64,000 nt of DNA from Dendrolimus kikuchii (GCA_019925095.2 CM034389.1:17223435-17287434); one strand, 5' to 3'; positions 49,361 through 61,099 are shown, numbered from the stretch's first letter. Program-made: numbers and translations. The notes: generated by a model not told the origin, from the letters alone.

Positions 49361-51391
49361 ATAGATATTACACGGCTATCGATAATAATTTTATAATTGA
49401 GATAAGATTATATCAGTTTAAGATATCGGATGCTTGCGTGTTTTTATTCATCTAATCTTAAGATGATTACTCGATAGCAATAAAATGTGAATACCTCGCG
49501 ACATCCATTGTAAATTAAGATGCGTACATCGGTATGAAATTATGTTCGATGGTGCCAAAATGATTAAGATGTTTTATTTGTTTCATTGCATCGGCACTTA
49601 ATTACTATGCAATTGAATATTTGACCCCATATACCCTTGAACATTAAAATTCGTATAAATTGTAAACATTCTCCAAATGTGTAAGTAACTAAGGAACTGG
49701 TCGTTTTGTATAAATATGTTTGCGAGAGTTCTTTGAAATGAGCAATCGAACACGTATTGTATATTACATACAAATTATGCTTGTGTTATGGGTAGTGTAG
49801 ATAACACATGTAGTATAAATTTAGGTCCTATTCCAGTAACATACAGACCAGATGATCGAAAGGTCACTCCAGTTTTTAAAAACAAATCGAGTCTGGCTTC
49901 TAATTAGCTAATTGAGCAAATGCTTATACTAAGAGATCACGGAGGCCGTACTTAGATATATAATAGTCATATTTGAAAGTCGTTTCCTATTTTTATAACG
50001 CGTGTCTCAGGGCTATGCCACAATGTATATAATGTGAACTATGTAAGGGGTATATGATAAACAGTGATAGGAATGTGGGGCTAGTTTACCTAAAGTTGGA
50101 ATGAAGATAAAGATAAAAACAGCATCGATAATTCGTTTATTATTTTCGAGATTCAAGAGTATAAAACAATTCTATTTTCGTGGTTTTAATAAGTGACATT
50201 GCGAACTTTAGGTAAATATGCCGTACTCCCTGATCATTAGTAATAAATAACATATCTGAATAAAAATTATGAAAACCAGCTAGCTACTTGTCAGGATAAG
50301 TTAGTTTTTTTGTTTAATAAATATTCAGGAAGTAGATAATATGGTGATAAACAATCCAGATAAAATAGGGGTTATTTGACAATGTAAATGAATTACTTAG
50401 GTCACTTACGTCGGGTTTCTTATATCTTACTATGCATTTACTTTACTACTGGTTGAAAGTTACTCAATTTTAATTTTCTTTAAATAATTGGTAGTAAGAT
50501 ATAGAAAACCGGTATTAATTACGCTCACGACAACTATCCGCCTCTTAGGAATAAGGTTTAATTACCAAATTGAAGCAATTAAGAAATGAGGTTTTTGATA
50601 ATGCAATAACTATTTTTTATTGTTTAAAGCGAGGCCTTACATGAAATAATCTTATTACTCGATTGTTAGATGCGATACTGCAATGAAATGTAAAATGTTT
50701 TGTTTGTATAATTGGTTTTGGAATTGTCTTATTTCATCGAGTTGGTATGTTTCGTTAATATTATAAACCTACGCGTTTGTGCTAGTAAACGCCTGAGGTA
50801 TGCGAGCGGCGAGACGAGGTGGGCTCAATTTGCAAGATACACATGAGATATGATAACATAAAACATGAGACTACATTTTTAAAACAATAATTTCTCATAC
50901 TTCAGTCTTTCTCTATGCAATTTTTCAATCTCTTTAGACGTTTATTTCTTGGTGAATATTTTACATATCCCAAACTATGCAAAGTTGAAATTCTTTCCCT
51001 TATAATTCGCATTACTCTATAATTTGACAACTCTTTATTGTAATGCATATTCATTTCGAATGTACATTTGGTACTTTCGTTATTCGCCTTTTTATTGAGA
51101 AAAAGCCTATATATATATTATACCTTAACTATTAACTATACATACGTGATATTATTGACCGTTTCAGTTATCGGCGGAATACATCCTGACTGATGTCGTG
51201 TGCGGTTTAAAAAGACTGCCTATATTTATAAATGTAGTCTACGCAGCACTCGACAGTTGAGGCCGACTGGTGAATCTCGCTGCTTGCCACGTACGTGCTT
51301 CTTGCCGCCTAAATACCGCAAAAGAACACAAGCCCTTGTGCGTTGACTATACCAGAACTCACGATGTTGTGTGTCATTAGAGGGTGGGAGT
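49361..51391. other. Intergenic AT-rich stretch
   Basis: No exon-like frame, RNA gene or clear repeat end seen. A minor inverted pair of AAGATATAAGAAACCCGACG-type phrases occurs near 50410 and 50495. Confidence 0.4.
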
Positions 51392-52035
51392 ATAGGTGGG
51401 AAATCCATCGGGTTTAAACCCGGTGCTTTGATAAAAACCCGATAAACACTCAGAAAATTGGGTGTCTATTTGATATGATGAAATTAAATTAGTGATGTTA
51501 AAAAATATGTTTTAAAAGTGATTTTCATTCCTTGCGTGTCTTTGTAGGCAACGTTAGTTAGATTATGGAGGGTAAAATAAAATGGTACGAAATAAAAACG
51601 AAATTTCAAAATCACATTTTCTGTTATTTCAACTTTTGAATAGCTTATTTTATGTTGTAGTGTGTAATTAGCGTGGAAGACTCGAGCGTATTTACATGAT
51701 AACCCTTAGCTTACTGTAAATACTTGTAAGATTTGTTCATAGCATTTGGTGCGCACACATGGCTTAATATACTTAATTTCCCCCGCCACTATTTTTCCGA
51801 AGCGCTCATTTCTTTTGTCTTCTCCCTCTCCATATAAAGCACATTCTGAACAATTAGACAACAACAACAATTATGTATAATTCAATAAAAGAATAATAAT
51901 TAAAAACTAATTGTCATTTATGTATAAAAATCATTTACACCCGAAATTTGGGTGGAAATCGGGTGTTTATCCCAAAACACCCGGTTTAAACCCACTCGGG
52001 GGTTAAACCCGGGTGGGTGGATTGCCCATCTATAG
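51392..52035. mobile_element. hAT-like MITE with 8-bp target duplication
   Basis: The left end is ATAGGTGGGAAATCC...GGGTTTAAACCCGG. The right end is its inverse, CCGGTTTAAACCC...GATTGCCCATCTATAG. GTGGGAGT flanks both ends (51384-51391 and 52036-52043). An 8-bp duplication and TGGGCAAT-type ends fit the hAT superfamily. At 644 bp and without a transposase it is non-autonomous. Confidence 0.75.
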
Positions 52036-52043
52036 GTGGGAGT

Positions 52044-54340
52044 AAAAATTAGGTAATTAACAAGCGAAATTTAAGTAAAGATAATTTACCGATTACTAGC
52101 ATTAGCACTATATACAATGTATAATATTATACATATAATAATGATCATACTTTTACACAAGGCGATGAAACTGATAATTGCAATACCAACTTAACAAAAT
52201 ATGTTATTTAATTTAAAAATGTATTACTTTTTACTCTTCTTAAATTAATAATTATACATACATAACACGAGACTGTGTCTTGTTAATAAATAATTTACGG
52301 TAATAAATTCATTTACTATTTATATAAGCCAGAAAGCAATTGATATTCGTGTGTTGAACATATCGTCTCTATTCGAGAACAGCTTGTTATGTAATAAAAT
52401 GCAGTTTCACAAAGAGCGACTGTGAAACTTTAATAATAAATTTTCACTAGTGTCGTTTTTCCTCTCTGCTTTTTTGTTGAGAAATACCATATTTTATTCA
52501 AAGTTGATTGCGGCTGTTTTGGGCATAGAATAAAATAAAAGTTTCCCCCGATGTTATAGTTTGTAAAGAGGTGATATGAGTTCATAGAAGAAGAAAAACT
52601 AGAAATGACAATCTTTCAGCAAAAATTTAACTCTTAAATCATACTTTTCTAAAGCGCGCGCCATAAATCTTCTGTTAATTTTTAATCAATATTTTATTGT
52701 TTAAAACTCAGTTTTTAAACACAATCATATAATATTTTAAATAGAAAAGAAACTAATAAGCTATGACTACATTTTATACTGAAATGGTTGAAAAATGTTT
52801 TTAATTTGAAGTAGTAAAATCTTGGTTGAATGTCGTACTATTTGGCTGTATCTAAATCAAAACAAGAGAAGAAATTTTTGTGACGCCCTCTGAAAATATA
52901 TGATTGAAATGTACTGAGCGATTGTCCTTTTTAATATTTTTTCTTTTATGATGTGGTTGCGTTTTTAGTCATAGCGTTTCATTAGGAGCAATGATTATGT
53001 ATAGAATTTCCGTTATTCATTATATAGTCGTTCTCACTTAGCTACAGATGACTGTAATAGATGCTTTTTCATAAGAAATCAATAATTATAAATAGTCAAC
53101 TGTGGCTAATCTGAATAGACCGTGATCAGCACGGTCTAGAATAACGGCTACATACAAAGTGTGCATGTTGTTTAACCACACCGCCCTCAGACTGCATCGC
53201 ATCGCCGTGGTTATAAAAGTGCTTTATAATGTTTTTAAATCGTCACTATTATAGGTAATGATTTTCATTTACGGGCATAGGCAGAATTTTTTTATACCAA
53301 ATTATTCCTTGTTACTTTTTATTATTTATCACATATCTACATACTAATGGTTTAAAAAAACGTGTACCTTTCCGCATACTAAATATGAAATACAATTGTT
53401 TCGTTTACTGCGACGACTGCCTTTTACACTTTTCTCGATCAGACGTTCGCCGGAAATCAAGTTTGTTGTTCATGAATGGTTAAAAAACAAAATTTCTAAT
53501 TAACGTGTAGGCAATTACTTTAGATAATAACGTTCTCATGTATTTTTTTTACAATCGATTTATTGGAATAAGAAATTGTCGGAATAATATTATGTAAGTG
53601 ATAATATTTAACACTGTTAAATTTAATTTGAGATCGGGATATAATGTAAATAGAAAACGTAATGATATGTTTCAAATACATAAACGACAAACAAACAATA
53701 ATAACATACATACTAGCGAGTCGAAAATAGTTTTTGCATTCGTCGTTTCGTGTATTTTAAACATAGGAATGCACTGGTTTGATTGTGCCTGAAAAACTCA
53801 TCAATGCCGCTCCAAACCTCAAAATTTGTGTATTTGTAATTTAAGTAAGCTTGTAAAATTCGATTCTTACGTAGGTAACAATAGAATAGTATAATTATTT
53901 CGATAATGAAACTCATCTGTTCGAACAGATTGACTTTAGGAGTGATAACATTATTCAGTTGTGACTAACATTATTTTTGATGGGGAATATGAGCTAATCT
54001 GTATGACGTTATAGTGTCTAAAATAGTACAAATGAGAAGACTTATCGTCGTAAGCCTCTGAATATTCAACATTGCAAATGCTAGGTTTGAGATGTATCCC
54101 TGTGTACTAGTTTTATTTTGTACTAAAAGTTAAAAATAAATGAGTAATTATAAAACAATCTTTCATTTCTTGATTAATACTAATTAACGTAGTATAATAC
54201 AAAGTCGCTTTCCGCGTCTCTGTATATCTAATAACTCCTAAACCACGCAACGGATTTTCAAGCTGTTTTCACCATCGTCAGTTAGATATCTTTTCAACAT
54301 TGAGGTATTTCAAGTTTATTATATATAGCTACTAGCTTTT
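52044..54340. other. Intergenic AT-rich stretch
   Basis: No gene seen. A short hairpin AGACCGTG-ATCAG-CACGGTCT lies at 53118-53138. At 54193-54340 a Helitron-like head (ATAATACAAAGTCGCTTTCC) and a reversed hairpin end (ACTAGCTTTTGCTCGCGGC) occur. Confidence 0.4.
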
Positions 54341-54358
54341 GCTCGCGGCGTCGCTCGT

Positions 54359-54632
54359 GATTAAGTTTTTATACTAGTAAAATGGAACTAATAACCAGGG
54401 CTTGACCTGCAACTAAAAATTAAAAACAACTCAAATAATCTTTAGTTTTTAAATCCGGCCATAGATTTTATACTGTTATCGAAATCTGCAAGAATGATTA
54501 AGTTTTTATACTAGTAAAATGGAACTATTAACCAGGGCTTGACCTGCAACTAATAATTAAAAACAACTCAAATAATCTTTAGTTTTTAAATCCGGCCATA
54601 GATTTTATACTGTTATCGAAATCCGCAAGAAT
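54359..54632 (+). repeat. 137-bp tandem duplication
   Basis: Two head-to-tail copies, 54359-54495 and 54496-54632, each starting GATTAAGTTTTTATACTAGT and ending CCGCAAGAAT or CTGCAAGAAT. They differ at only a few bases, so the duplication is recent. Confidence 0.95.
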
Positions 54633-54729
54633 AATTACTTAGCTTTTGACTGATTTTGTAAAATAATTATTTAAATACATGGTACCAGACGAAAAATCGG
54701 TCAAGTGGATGTTATCTAAGGGTTCCATA

Positions 54730-55084
54730 GTAGTAGTCAAGAAGCTTTGTGTGTAAGCTTCTTGGTAGTAGTAGCAGTTGTTAATTCGCCACAAAGGCAG
54801 GCAAAGGAATCTTTAGTCCATACAGCCAATTCTGATGTTTGTCTTCGTATAATAGTCGCGCAGTTGTATTGTAGGCTACAACTAACGCCATTCAACGGAG
54901 TTCTTGTGAAAACTCAAAAGGCCGCATTTGACTATACAGTTCACATTTCTCACAAAACACATAATTACTACTCAAAAACTATCAATATCCTACAACTATT
55001 GTTCATTTTAAAGTAATTTTACACATTTTTAGAAAATGAAACTGCACAGCACAACGTCTCCTTTCAGTTCCCGCCAAAAACTCC
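54730..55084 (-). mobile_element. Retroposon-like family S, copy 3, with a different 3' end
   Basis: The minus strand starts GGAGTTTTTGGCGGGAACTG as in other copies. After GTAGCCTACAATACAACTGC it switches to an unrelated 3' part ending in a hairpin of CAAGAAGCTT and AAGCTTCTTG. It is flanked by TAAGGGTTCCATA / TAAGGATTCCATA (54717-54729 and 55085-55097), one mismatch. The 89-residue frame through it is not a gene. Confidence 0.75.
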
Positions 55085-55230
55085 TAAGGATTCCATAAAT
55101 GTGACGTTTTTGGCATTTGTCCACAGAATCGTAAGATATAACCTGACCATAACGTCTAGAATGAGAACTATTTTTTTCATCTGGCAATATTCTATTTTAT
55201 CTGTAGTTAAGGACAGTGAATGATAAACAA

Positions 55231-55500
55231 GGAGTTTTTGGCGGGAACTGAAAGGGGATGTTGTGCTGTGCAGTTTTATTTTCTAAAAATGTGTAAAATT
55301 ACTCTAAAATGAACAATAGTTGTAGGTTATTGGCAGTTTTTGAGTAGTAATTATGTGTTTTTGCGAGAAATGTGAACTATGTAGCCAAATGTGGCCTTTC
55401 GAGTCTTCACAAGAACTCCGTTTGAATGACGTCGATTGTAGTCTACAATACAACTGCGTCTGGCTTAAAGGCCTAGTTGCCACGCCTTAAACTTAAAAAA
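55231..55500 (+). mobile_element. Retroposon-like family S, copy 4
   Basis: GGAGTTTTTGGCGGGAACTG to GCCTTAAACTT plus A run. Flanked by AATGATAAACAA (55219-55230 and 55501-55512). Confidence 0.85.
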
Positions 55501-55512
55501 AATGATAAACAA

Positions 55513-55784
55513 GGAGTTTTTTGGCGGGAACTGAAAGGGGACGTTGTGCTGTGCAGTTTTATTTTCTAAAAATGTGTAACATTACTCTAAAATGAAGAAA
55601 GTTGTGGGATATTGATAGTTTTTGAATAGTAGTTATGTGTTTTTGCGAGAAATGTGAACTATATAGCCAAATGTGGCCTTTCAAGTTTTCACAAGAACTC
55701 CGTTGAATGACGTCGATTGTAGCCTACAATACAACGGCGCCTGGCCTAAAGGCCTTGTTGCCAAGCCTTGAACATAAAAAAAGT
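55513..55784 (+). mobile_element. Retroposon-like family S, copy 5, tandem to copy 4
   Basis: Starts GGAGTTTTTTGGCGGGAACT directly after the second AATGATAAACAA. It ends in an A run followed by AATCATAAACAA (55785-55796), a third near-identical copy of the target sequence. Confidence 0.85.
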
Positions 55785-55796
55785 AATCATAAACAA

Positions 55797-56757
55797 AGTG
55801 AGTTTATCCAAGTTATTTTGATGTTAATCCGAGTCTAACACCGCTGAAAAATAACTACATACGATTGTAACAATGCTTGAGGTGAGCAGTGATTTTTTAC
55901 CAAGGATTAATGGAGTTTGAAGGAAACATCTTTTCGTTATAATTCGACGATATTCACCAAAGAACAACCAACATAATATGTTTGTAATGGTTAGTGTAGT
56001 TTCTTTTAATCAAGTAATGCTTAAACTTTAGAATAGTGATCATTGAATTTTAAGTAGTAGGGTGGCGAAGGGGGAGGGGGAGGAGTACTTTCCCATCTGC
56101 AACCTTCATGTCTAGGAGACATATAAAAGAAATAGACGAAGAAGAGACGAGAAATGCAGAAGATTGGTACTGGTCAATGTAAAAAAACAGTCTAAAAATC
56201 TTGTTTATCAAACGTATTTTTATTCCATTATTCATTCAAAACTTGTTGGTGGACCCTAAAAACGTGTTTCCTAGCCCAAATAAAAGGTCTAGTTTCTATA
56301 AATCTTTCGAAAATGGCGGCCCTATAATTTTCTACTTTATTATGTCACCCTGTAAATTTTCACTTTGTCCTCGTAGTTCAAAAGTTATTTGCATCCTCTA
56401 CATCCTTATCAAAACATGAAACTCTGTTCCCGAGAATTTGGAGCCCCTATTAGCATAATGTTCGAACTACTTGACATCATACTATTTTTTAAAGATAGGT
56501 ATAAGATAGGCACTTGAAAAATCATATTTCACTAAACAGTTAACATTTTGAATCAAAATTCCTGATTAATTATTATTCTACTATTCTTTACCATATTTAT
56601 AAACTTTTAAAAATTAAATTGGACAACAAAGCACCTGGGAACTTGAAAGAGGAACCTTCAAGGTATAGGGTTAATAAGTAAACTAATATAATATTATTGA
56701 ATAAATAATAGTTTTAATTGTAATAATCTGACTCCGATGTGTGAATTTTCTTTCTAG
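55797..56757. other. Intergenic stretch before the orphan exon
   Basis: Contains TTTTAAGTAGTAGGGTGGCG at 56049, a lone end of the inverted-repeat family described at 57752. Otherwise nothing recognised. Confidence 0.4.
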
Positions 56758-56906
56758 GCCCTTCTGCACTGTTTTTGCGGGACTGTCTTACGGTAGGCGA
56801 AGATTGCAGGACTCTAAAGATCCTGTTCGGTGTTGCCAGACGCAATCCAGGTTGCAACAACATTCACAAACCTGTATTACGCGGCGGACTGCTGTGCAGG
56901 ATCTGA
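56758..56906 (+). CDS. Putative orphan terminal exon, function unknown
   Basis: A pyrimidine-rich acceptor TTTTCTTTCTAG leads into a 149-base block with more G and C than its surroundings. In one frame (two bases, then CCT) it reads PSALFLRDCLTVGEDCRTLK, then ILFGVARRNPGCNNIHKP and VLRGGLLCRI before TGA at 56904-56906. Four cysteines and the even composition look like real protein. I do not recognise the family; a faint likeness of CRTLKILFGVARR to a SOCS-box start is not enough to name it. It could end an unseen gene between DOT1 and PLEKHJ1, or an alternative DOT1 transcript. No partner exon was found in 47-56.7 kb. Confidence 0.4.
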
Positions 56907-57184
56907 GTTGCCTTTAAATTTGTGTCAGAATAAGAAATGTTTAAATATGTCAATGTCAAGGGAAATAAGTTGTGATAATAAATTCTGATACATTTTACTT
57001 GAAATGAAAAATTAAGACCAAATTAGGCTTATTACTAAATGTGAAACAGAAAATAAAGTAACTATTTTAATGATAATTAGTGTTTATTGAATTTGAAATC
57101 ATTTCAATACTCGTGTAAGTTTATGTCAGTCGATTGCTATTTAAACCATGTTAAAATAAGTGTTGTTTTTTAAATCGTTTACAA

Positions 57185-57293
57185 ATGAAATGCAATATAC
57201 GTGAACTCGCTCAGCTGAGCGACCAGCCCTGTGTGATGGAAGGAAGATTAAATTATAAAAAGATCTCCAATGGAAGCTATCGCCACCAAGCTG
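57185..57293 (+). CDS. PLEKHJ1: PLEKHJ1 exon 1 with start codon
   Basis: ATG in the context TTACAAATGAA opens MKCNIRELAQLSDQPCVMEG, ...ISNGSYRHQA and ends one base into a Val codon at donor GTAAGG. It matches the human MRYNEKELQALSRQP start, which supports this ATG. A second ATG five bases later is out of frame. Confidence 0.9.
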
Positions 57294-57751
57294 GTAAGGT
57301 CTTTCTTTATAAGTGCGCGATTTTCATTAGCCTTCACGGCTACAACAAAATTTATTTATAGGTATAGTTCTAAACATCATTTTCCTTGCCCTGCCAAAAT
57401 AAAATAGTTATCAGACATAAACTTCTATAAATAGATACCTATTGTACTCTGTTTTAGACAGTAGACAAAATTATTTAATGTTTTATTTGAAATAAGATTT
57501 GTAAGTTATTTTATTGTAAGACCTTTTTCTAACTTTATTACTAACTAACATAAACATATAATAATTTGTGAGATTTTTCAAAATGGTCTTGGACAGCAAA
57601 ATCTGTAATTTCACAAATTGTTGGCTTTAAATTTGATGTTCTCATAAATTTATATGTCGTTTTGTTAAATTAACTTTAAAACAACTCATAGTTGCATAAT
57701 TATTACATTATTATGAAGCTGCTACTTAAGAATCTAATACACAAATGTTAA

Positions 57752-57900
57752 GTTGTGAGTGGGCGTAGTGAATAGGGGGGGAGGTATACTTACCCCTACG
57801 ACAACCCCTAAGGTCCGGAGGTTTTAATTTTTTTTTAGTTTATAAATATAACCTCACTTATTTTTGTTGTAAAATTGTGCCACTTTTGATAATAACAAAC
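57752..57900 (+). repeat. Left arm of 2.7-kb inverted-repeat structure
   Basis: Shares, inverted, with 60340-60490 the blocks ACAACCCCTAAGGTCCGGAG, GGGGGGGAGG.ATACTTACC and TATAACCTCACTTATTTT. Confidence 0.75.
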
Positions 57901-58063
57901 CGTGATTTGAGTTTATGAATGTACTCACGAATTGTTTATGAATGTACTCATGAATTACATATAACCACTAGAACTTTTTGTAACACTAAAACTGTTTTTT
58001 AATGTAGAAATAAAGTTTCAAATTTAATTGACACATAAACACAAATTCATGCTAGACATAATA

Positions 58064-59333
58064 GGTTGGGGAAAAAGTCTTTTCGCATATAGTATGTATG
58101 AACTTGTAATAAGATCTCTTTGGCTATACCATTTGTATCTGGCTGGTTTTGGTATCATTAAAAAGTTTTAATTTTAAAGACAATTCCAAAATAAAATTTG
58201 AAAAATGTGTGATTTTCATTTGTTTTTCTTATGGTTAAAATGAGTGAATCTAATGAAGAAATTCAATACATTTAAAAATTTTACTACAAAAAAGGTAAAA
58301 ATGCAACACAAGCCGCGAAATTTTTTTGTGATGTTTATGGACCTAATGCAGTATCTGTGAGAGTAGCGCAAATTTGGTTTAAGCATTTTCAATCCGGAAA
58401 TTTTGATATCAAAGATGCACGTCACTCTGGTCGCCCTGTTATGGACAAAATTGATGCCATTTTTAAAAACGTGGACCAAGATCGGCATATTAGTAGTTAA
58501 AATGTAGCTGGAGAACTGGGAATTGACCACAAAACGGTTTTGGCGCATTTGAAAAAAGCTGGGTACACAAAAAAGCCTGATATTTGGGTGCCTCATGAGC
58601 TCACTGAAAGAAACCTAATGAACTGTGTACTCATTTGTGATTCTTTATTACGACGTAATGAAACCGAACCATTTTTGAAGAAGCTGATAAGTGGTGATGA
58701 AAAGTGGATCACGTACGACAAGAACGTGCGAAAAAGATTGTGGTCAAAGGCCAATCAGGCTTCACAGACTGTGGTGAAACTCGGGTTAACTTGCAACAAG
58801 GTGATGCTGTGTGTATGGTGGGATTGGAAGGGCATTATTCATTATGAGCTGTTACCGTCAGGCAGGACCATCGATTCTGAACTGTACTGCGAACAACTGA
58901 TGAGATTAAAGCAAAAAGTTGAGAGAAAGTGGCTTGAATTAATCAACAGAAGGGGTGTGGTTTTTCACCATGATAACGCTAGACCTCACACATTTTTAGT
59001 CACTCAGCAAAAATTACGAGAGTTTGGCTGGGAGGTATTAATGCATCCACTTTATAGTCCTGACCTTGCACCTTCAGATTTTCACCTGTTTCGGTCTCTG
59101 CAGAAGTCCTTAGGCAGTGTCAGGTTAACATCACGAGAGGATTGCCAAAACCACTTGTTGCAGTTTTTTGATCAGAAGCCCCAAAATTTTTATAGCAATG
59201 GGATCATGTCCCTACAAGATGGCAAAAAGTTATCCAACAAAATGGTACCTACATACTTTAGTCAAATGTAAATAAACTTTATAAAAAAACCTTTTGAATT
59301 TTTATATAAAATGCGAAGTAACTTTTTCCCCAT
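58064..59333 (+). pseudogene. Mariner family M1, copy B (catalytic domain open)
   Basis: After TA the element starts GGTTGGGGAAAAAGTCTTTT. The right end CTTTTTCCCCA-TA has lost about three bases of the terminal repeat. The N-terminus is broken by TAA in IQYI-stop and by TAA after HISS. From about 58540 a 243-residue frame is open with PHELTERNL, GDEKWITYDKN, HHDNARPHTF and SPDLAPSDFHLF. The DD34D triad is intact. The missing DNA-binding half makes it inactive as it stands. Confidence 0.9.
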
Positions 59334-59704
59334 AATATATAATCGAGTGATTAAAAAGTGACAGTTTTTAGTGTCACTTTTGTTTTTAATGGCTTGGCTA
59401 ACAAGGTGTGATTATAAAAATAAATTAATCGATATGTCATTAATACTTATCGATTTGTAATTAAGAAATTCGAAATCTTGTAGCTCAAGATTTAGAATTA
59501 ATTAATATATTGTTTTATATAATTTTCGGAAATCTCGGAAATATTTCTATGAAAAAAAATATTGATAAATATTTTTGTTTGCCCCCTTTATTGCCCCCTT
59601 TTATTGCCGCCCTTTTATTCCTTTTCTCTAGTAGTTGAGTGAATGTGCTTTCTTCTGTTAATTTTTGATTTTACGACGACTTGTGCAGTGTTTTATAATA
59701 ATTT

Positions 59705-59845
59705 CGATTTACTATTTATTTTATACACAAACAGTCGGTTATGTTAGGTGATATTCAGACCAAAGCGCACGAGCCGAGCGAGCGTAGCGAGCGTGCCGCT
59801 GCAGCGGCCGGCGAGTGCCAGAACCGACTGTAACCATTTACTATT
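59705..59845. repeat. Small inverted-repeat element with CpG-rich core
   Basis: ACAGTCGGTTATGTTAGG near 59730 is answered by AACCGACTGTAACC at 59822. Between them lies GAGCCGAGCGAGCGTAGCGA and GCAGCGGCCGGCGAG. Probably a MITE; edges approximate. Confidence 0.45.
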
Positions 59846-60126
59846 TTTTTTGTACACACAGACAGTTACGCCTTGAAAGTCTCATATGAAACATTTGTTT
59901 TATTTATCAATTTAGTGGACGACTAGCAAGTTGGCTTTTAATATGACAATGAATCAATATATTAATGATATCAATTTTATTATTAAATACACTGTTGAAT
60001 TTTTTTTAAATATTGGTTAAATATAAATTAATGTGATTACGTAAAAAAAAATATCATCTTTATTGGTCGCCATTTTGAATGGTTACACTTGTAGTGTACA
60101 TAAAGGTGCTCTATTTTGTTTTTTAC

Positions 60127-60216
60127 ATACATACATACATAACTTCACGCCAGTTCCCTTGCGGGGTAGGCACAAACAACAGAGCGCCATTTAGGCCCAT
60201 TCTTACACACCTCACA
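60127..60216 (-). mobile_element. RTE-like LINE extreme 3' end
   Basis: About 75 bases (CTTCACGCCAGTTCCCTTGC, GGGGTAGGCAC, CAGAG.GCCATTTAGGC) match the 3' end of the LINE tail at 30877-30965. Both copies end in the same (CATA)n run. Confidence 0.75.
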
Positions 60217-60339
60217 TTTATTTTGTTTTTTCTTCATTTTTATCCAATTAAGCTGGTTTTTGGGTTACTTTGGCTCTTTTTATGTTGATTACTGGCTTTT
60301 TTTTAACTTTGAAAGGATTTTTCAATTTCGGACATATGA

Positions 60340-60490
60340 TAGAAGTGCAACATTAGCGAAAAAAATCAGTGAAAATAAGTGAGGTTATGTTTATAAAAAA
60401 AATATATTTCAAGATCTCCGGACCTTAGGGGTTGTAGTAAAGGTAAGTATGCCTCCCCCCCTCCCCACTTCACCACCCCACTACTTAAAA
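60340..60490 (-). repeat. Right arm of 2.7-kb inverted-repeat structure
   Basis: Inverse partner of 57752-57900, extending further as TTCACCACCCCACTACTTAA, which matches a lone end at 56049. Confidence 0.75.
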
Positions 60491-60586
60491 TTCCTGTGTA
60501 AAGAAGCTATACATTTACCAATTATGATATCAGTTAATAATCATATAAGCCTAGAATTATTGATTGTGAATCTTAATATTTTGCAG

Positions 60587-60758
60587 TTTTCAAAGAAAGA
60601 TGGTTTCGACTGATAAACAACTATTTATTTTACTTTAAAATAAGTGAAATGGGTAAATTTGACACAAAATGTCCAGCTGGAGTATTTGTCATGGAGAATT
60701 CATCAATACAGATGGAACACGGACAGAGCATACCATTCTCATTCTCCATTTCTTTCAT
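60587..60758 (+). CDS. PLEKHJ1: PLEKHJ1 exon 2: core of PH domain
   Basis: Acceptor TTTTGCAG. Two bases complete Val, then FKERWFRLINNYLFYFKISE, ...CPAGVFVMENSSIQME and SIPFSFSISF follow, ending two bases into an Ile codon at GTAAGT. These are beta strands 2-6 of the PH fold; the human counterpart is RRLVKLVVNFLFYF...TFSISFI. Confidence 0.93.
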
Positions 60759-61099
60759 GTAAGTTATTTTGAGTTTTTATCCATTTACCAATTTGTTGGT
60801 GATGTAAATTTAAATTCAAGTTATAAATAAATTATTTTATAAAATATACCTTTAAAATGTGTAACTGTATAGATATAGACAAATGTGTAAATGTAGTCAG
60901 TTACATATTTGTATGTTAATTTGTTCCTTCTTGATAGCCTTAGGAATGAACCAATTCTTAGATAGTTATAAAGACATACTACTATTATCTTGGATAAGGG
61001 GATCTTTTCTAAATATTCATAGTTTACTAGAGCAAAATTGAATACATCAATAAACATGGAAATAAGTGATGTAGAAAATGGTTACTTTTCATACAGTAC

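Larger units (their letters stand above)
57294..60586 (+). other. PLEKHJ1 intron 1 with mariner and inverted repeats
   Basis: 3.3 kb. Holds mariner copy B, inverted arms at 57752-57900 and 60340-60490, a hairpin element at about 59710-59840 and a LINE tail at 60127-60216. Confidence 0.85.

Noticed and set aside
54747..55016. 89-residue frame
   Set aside because: It runs through an antisense retroposon-like copy and is absent in the other copies.
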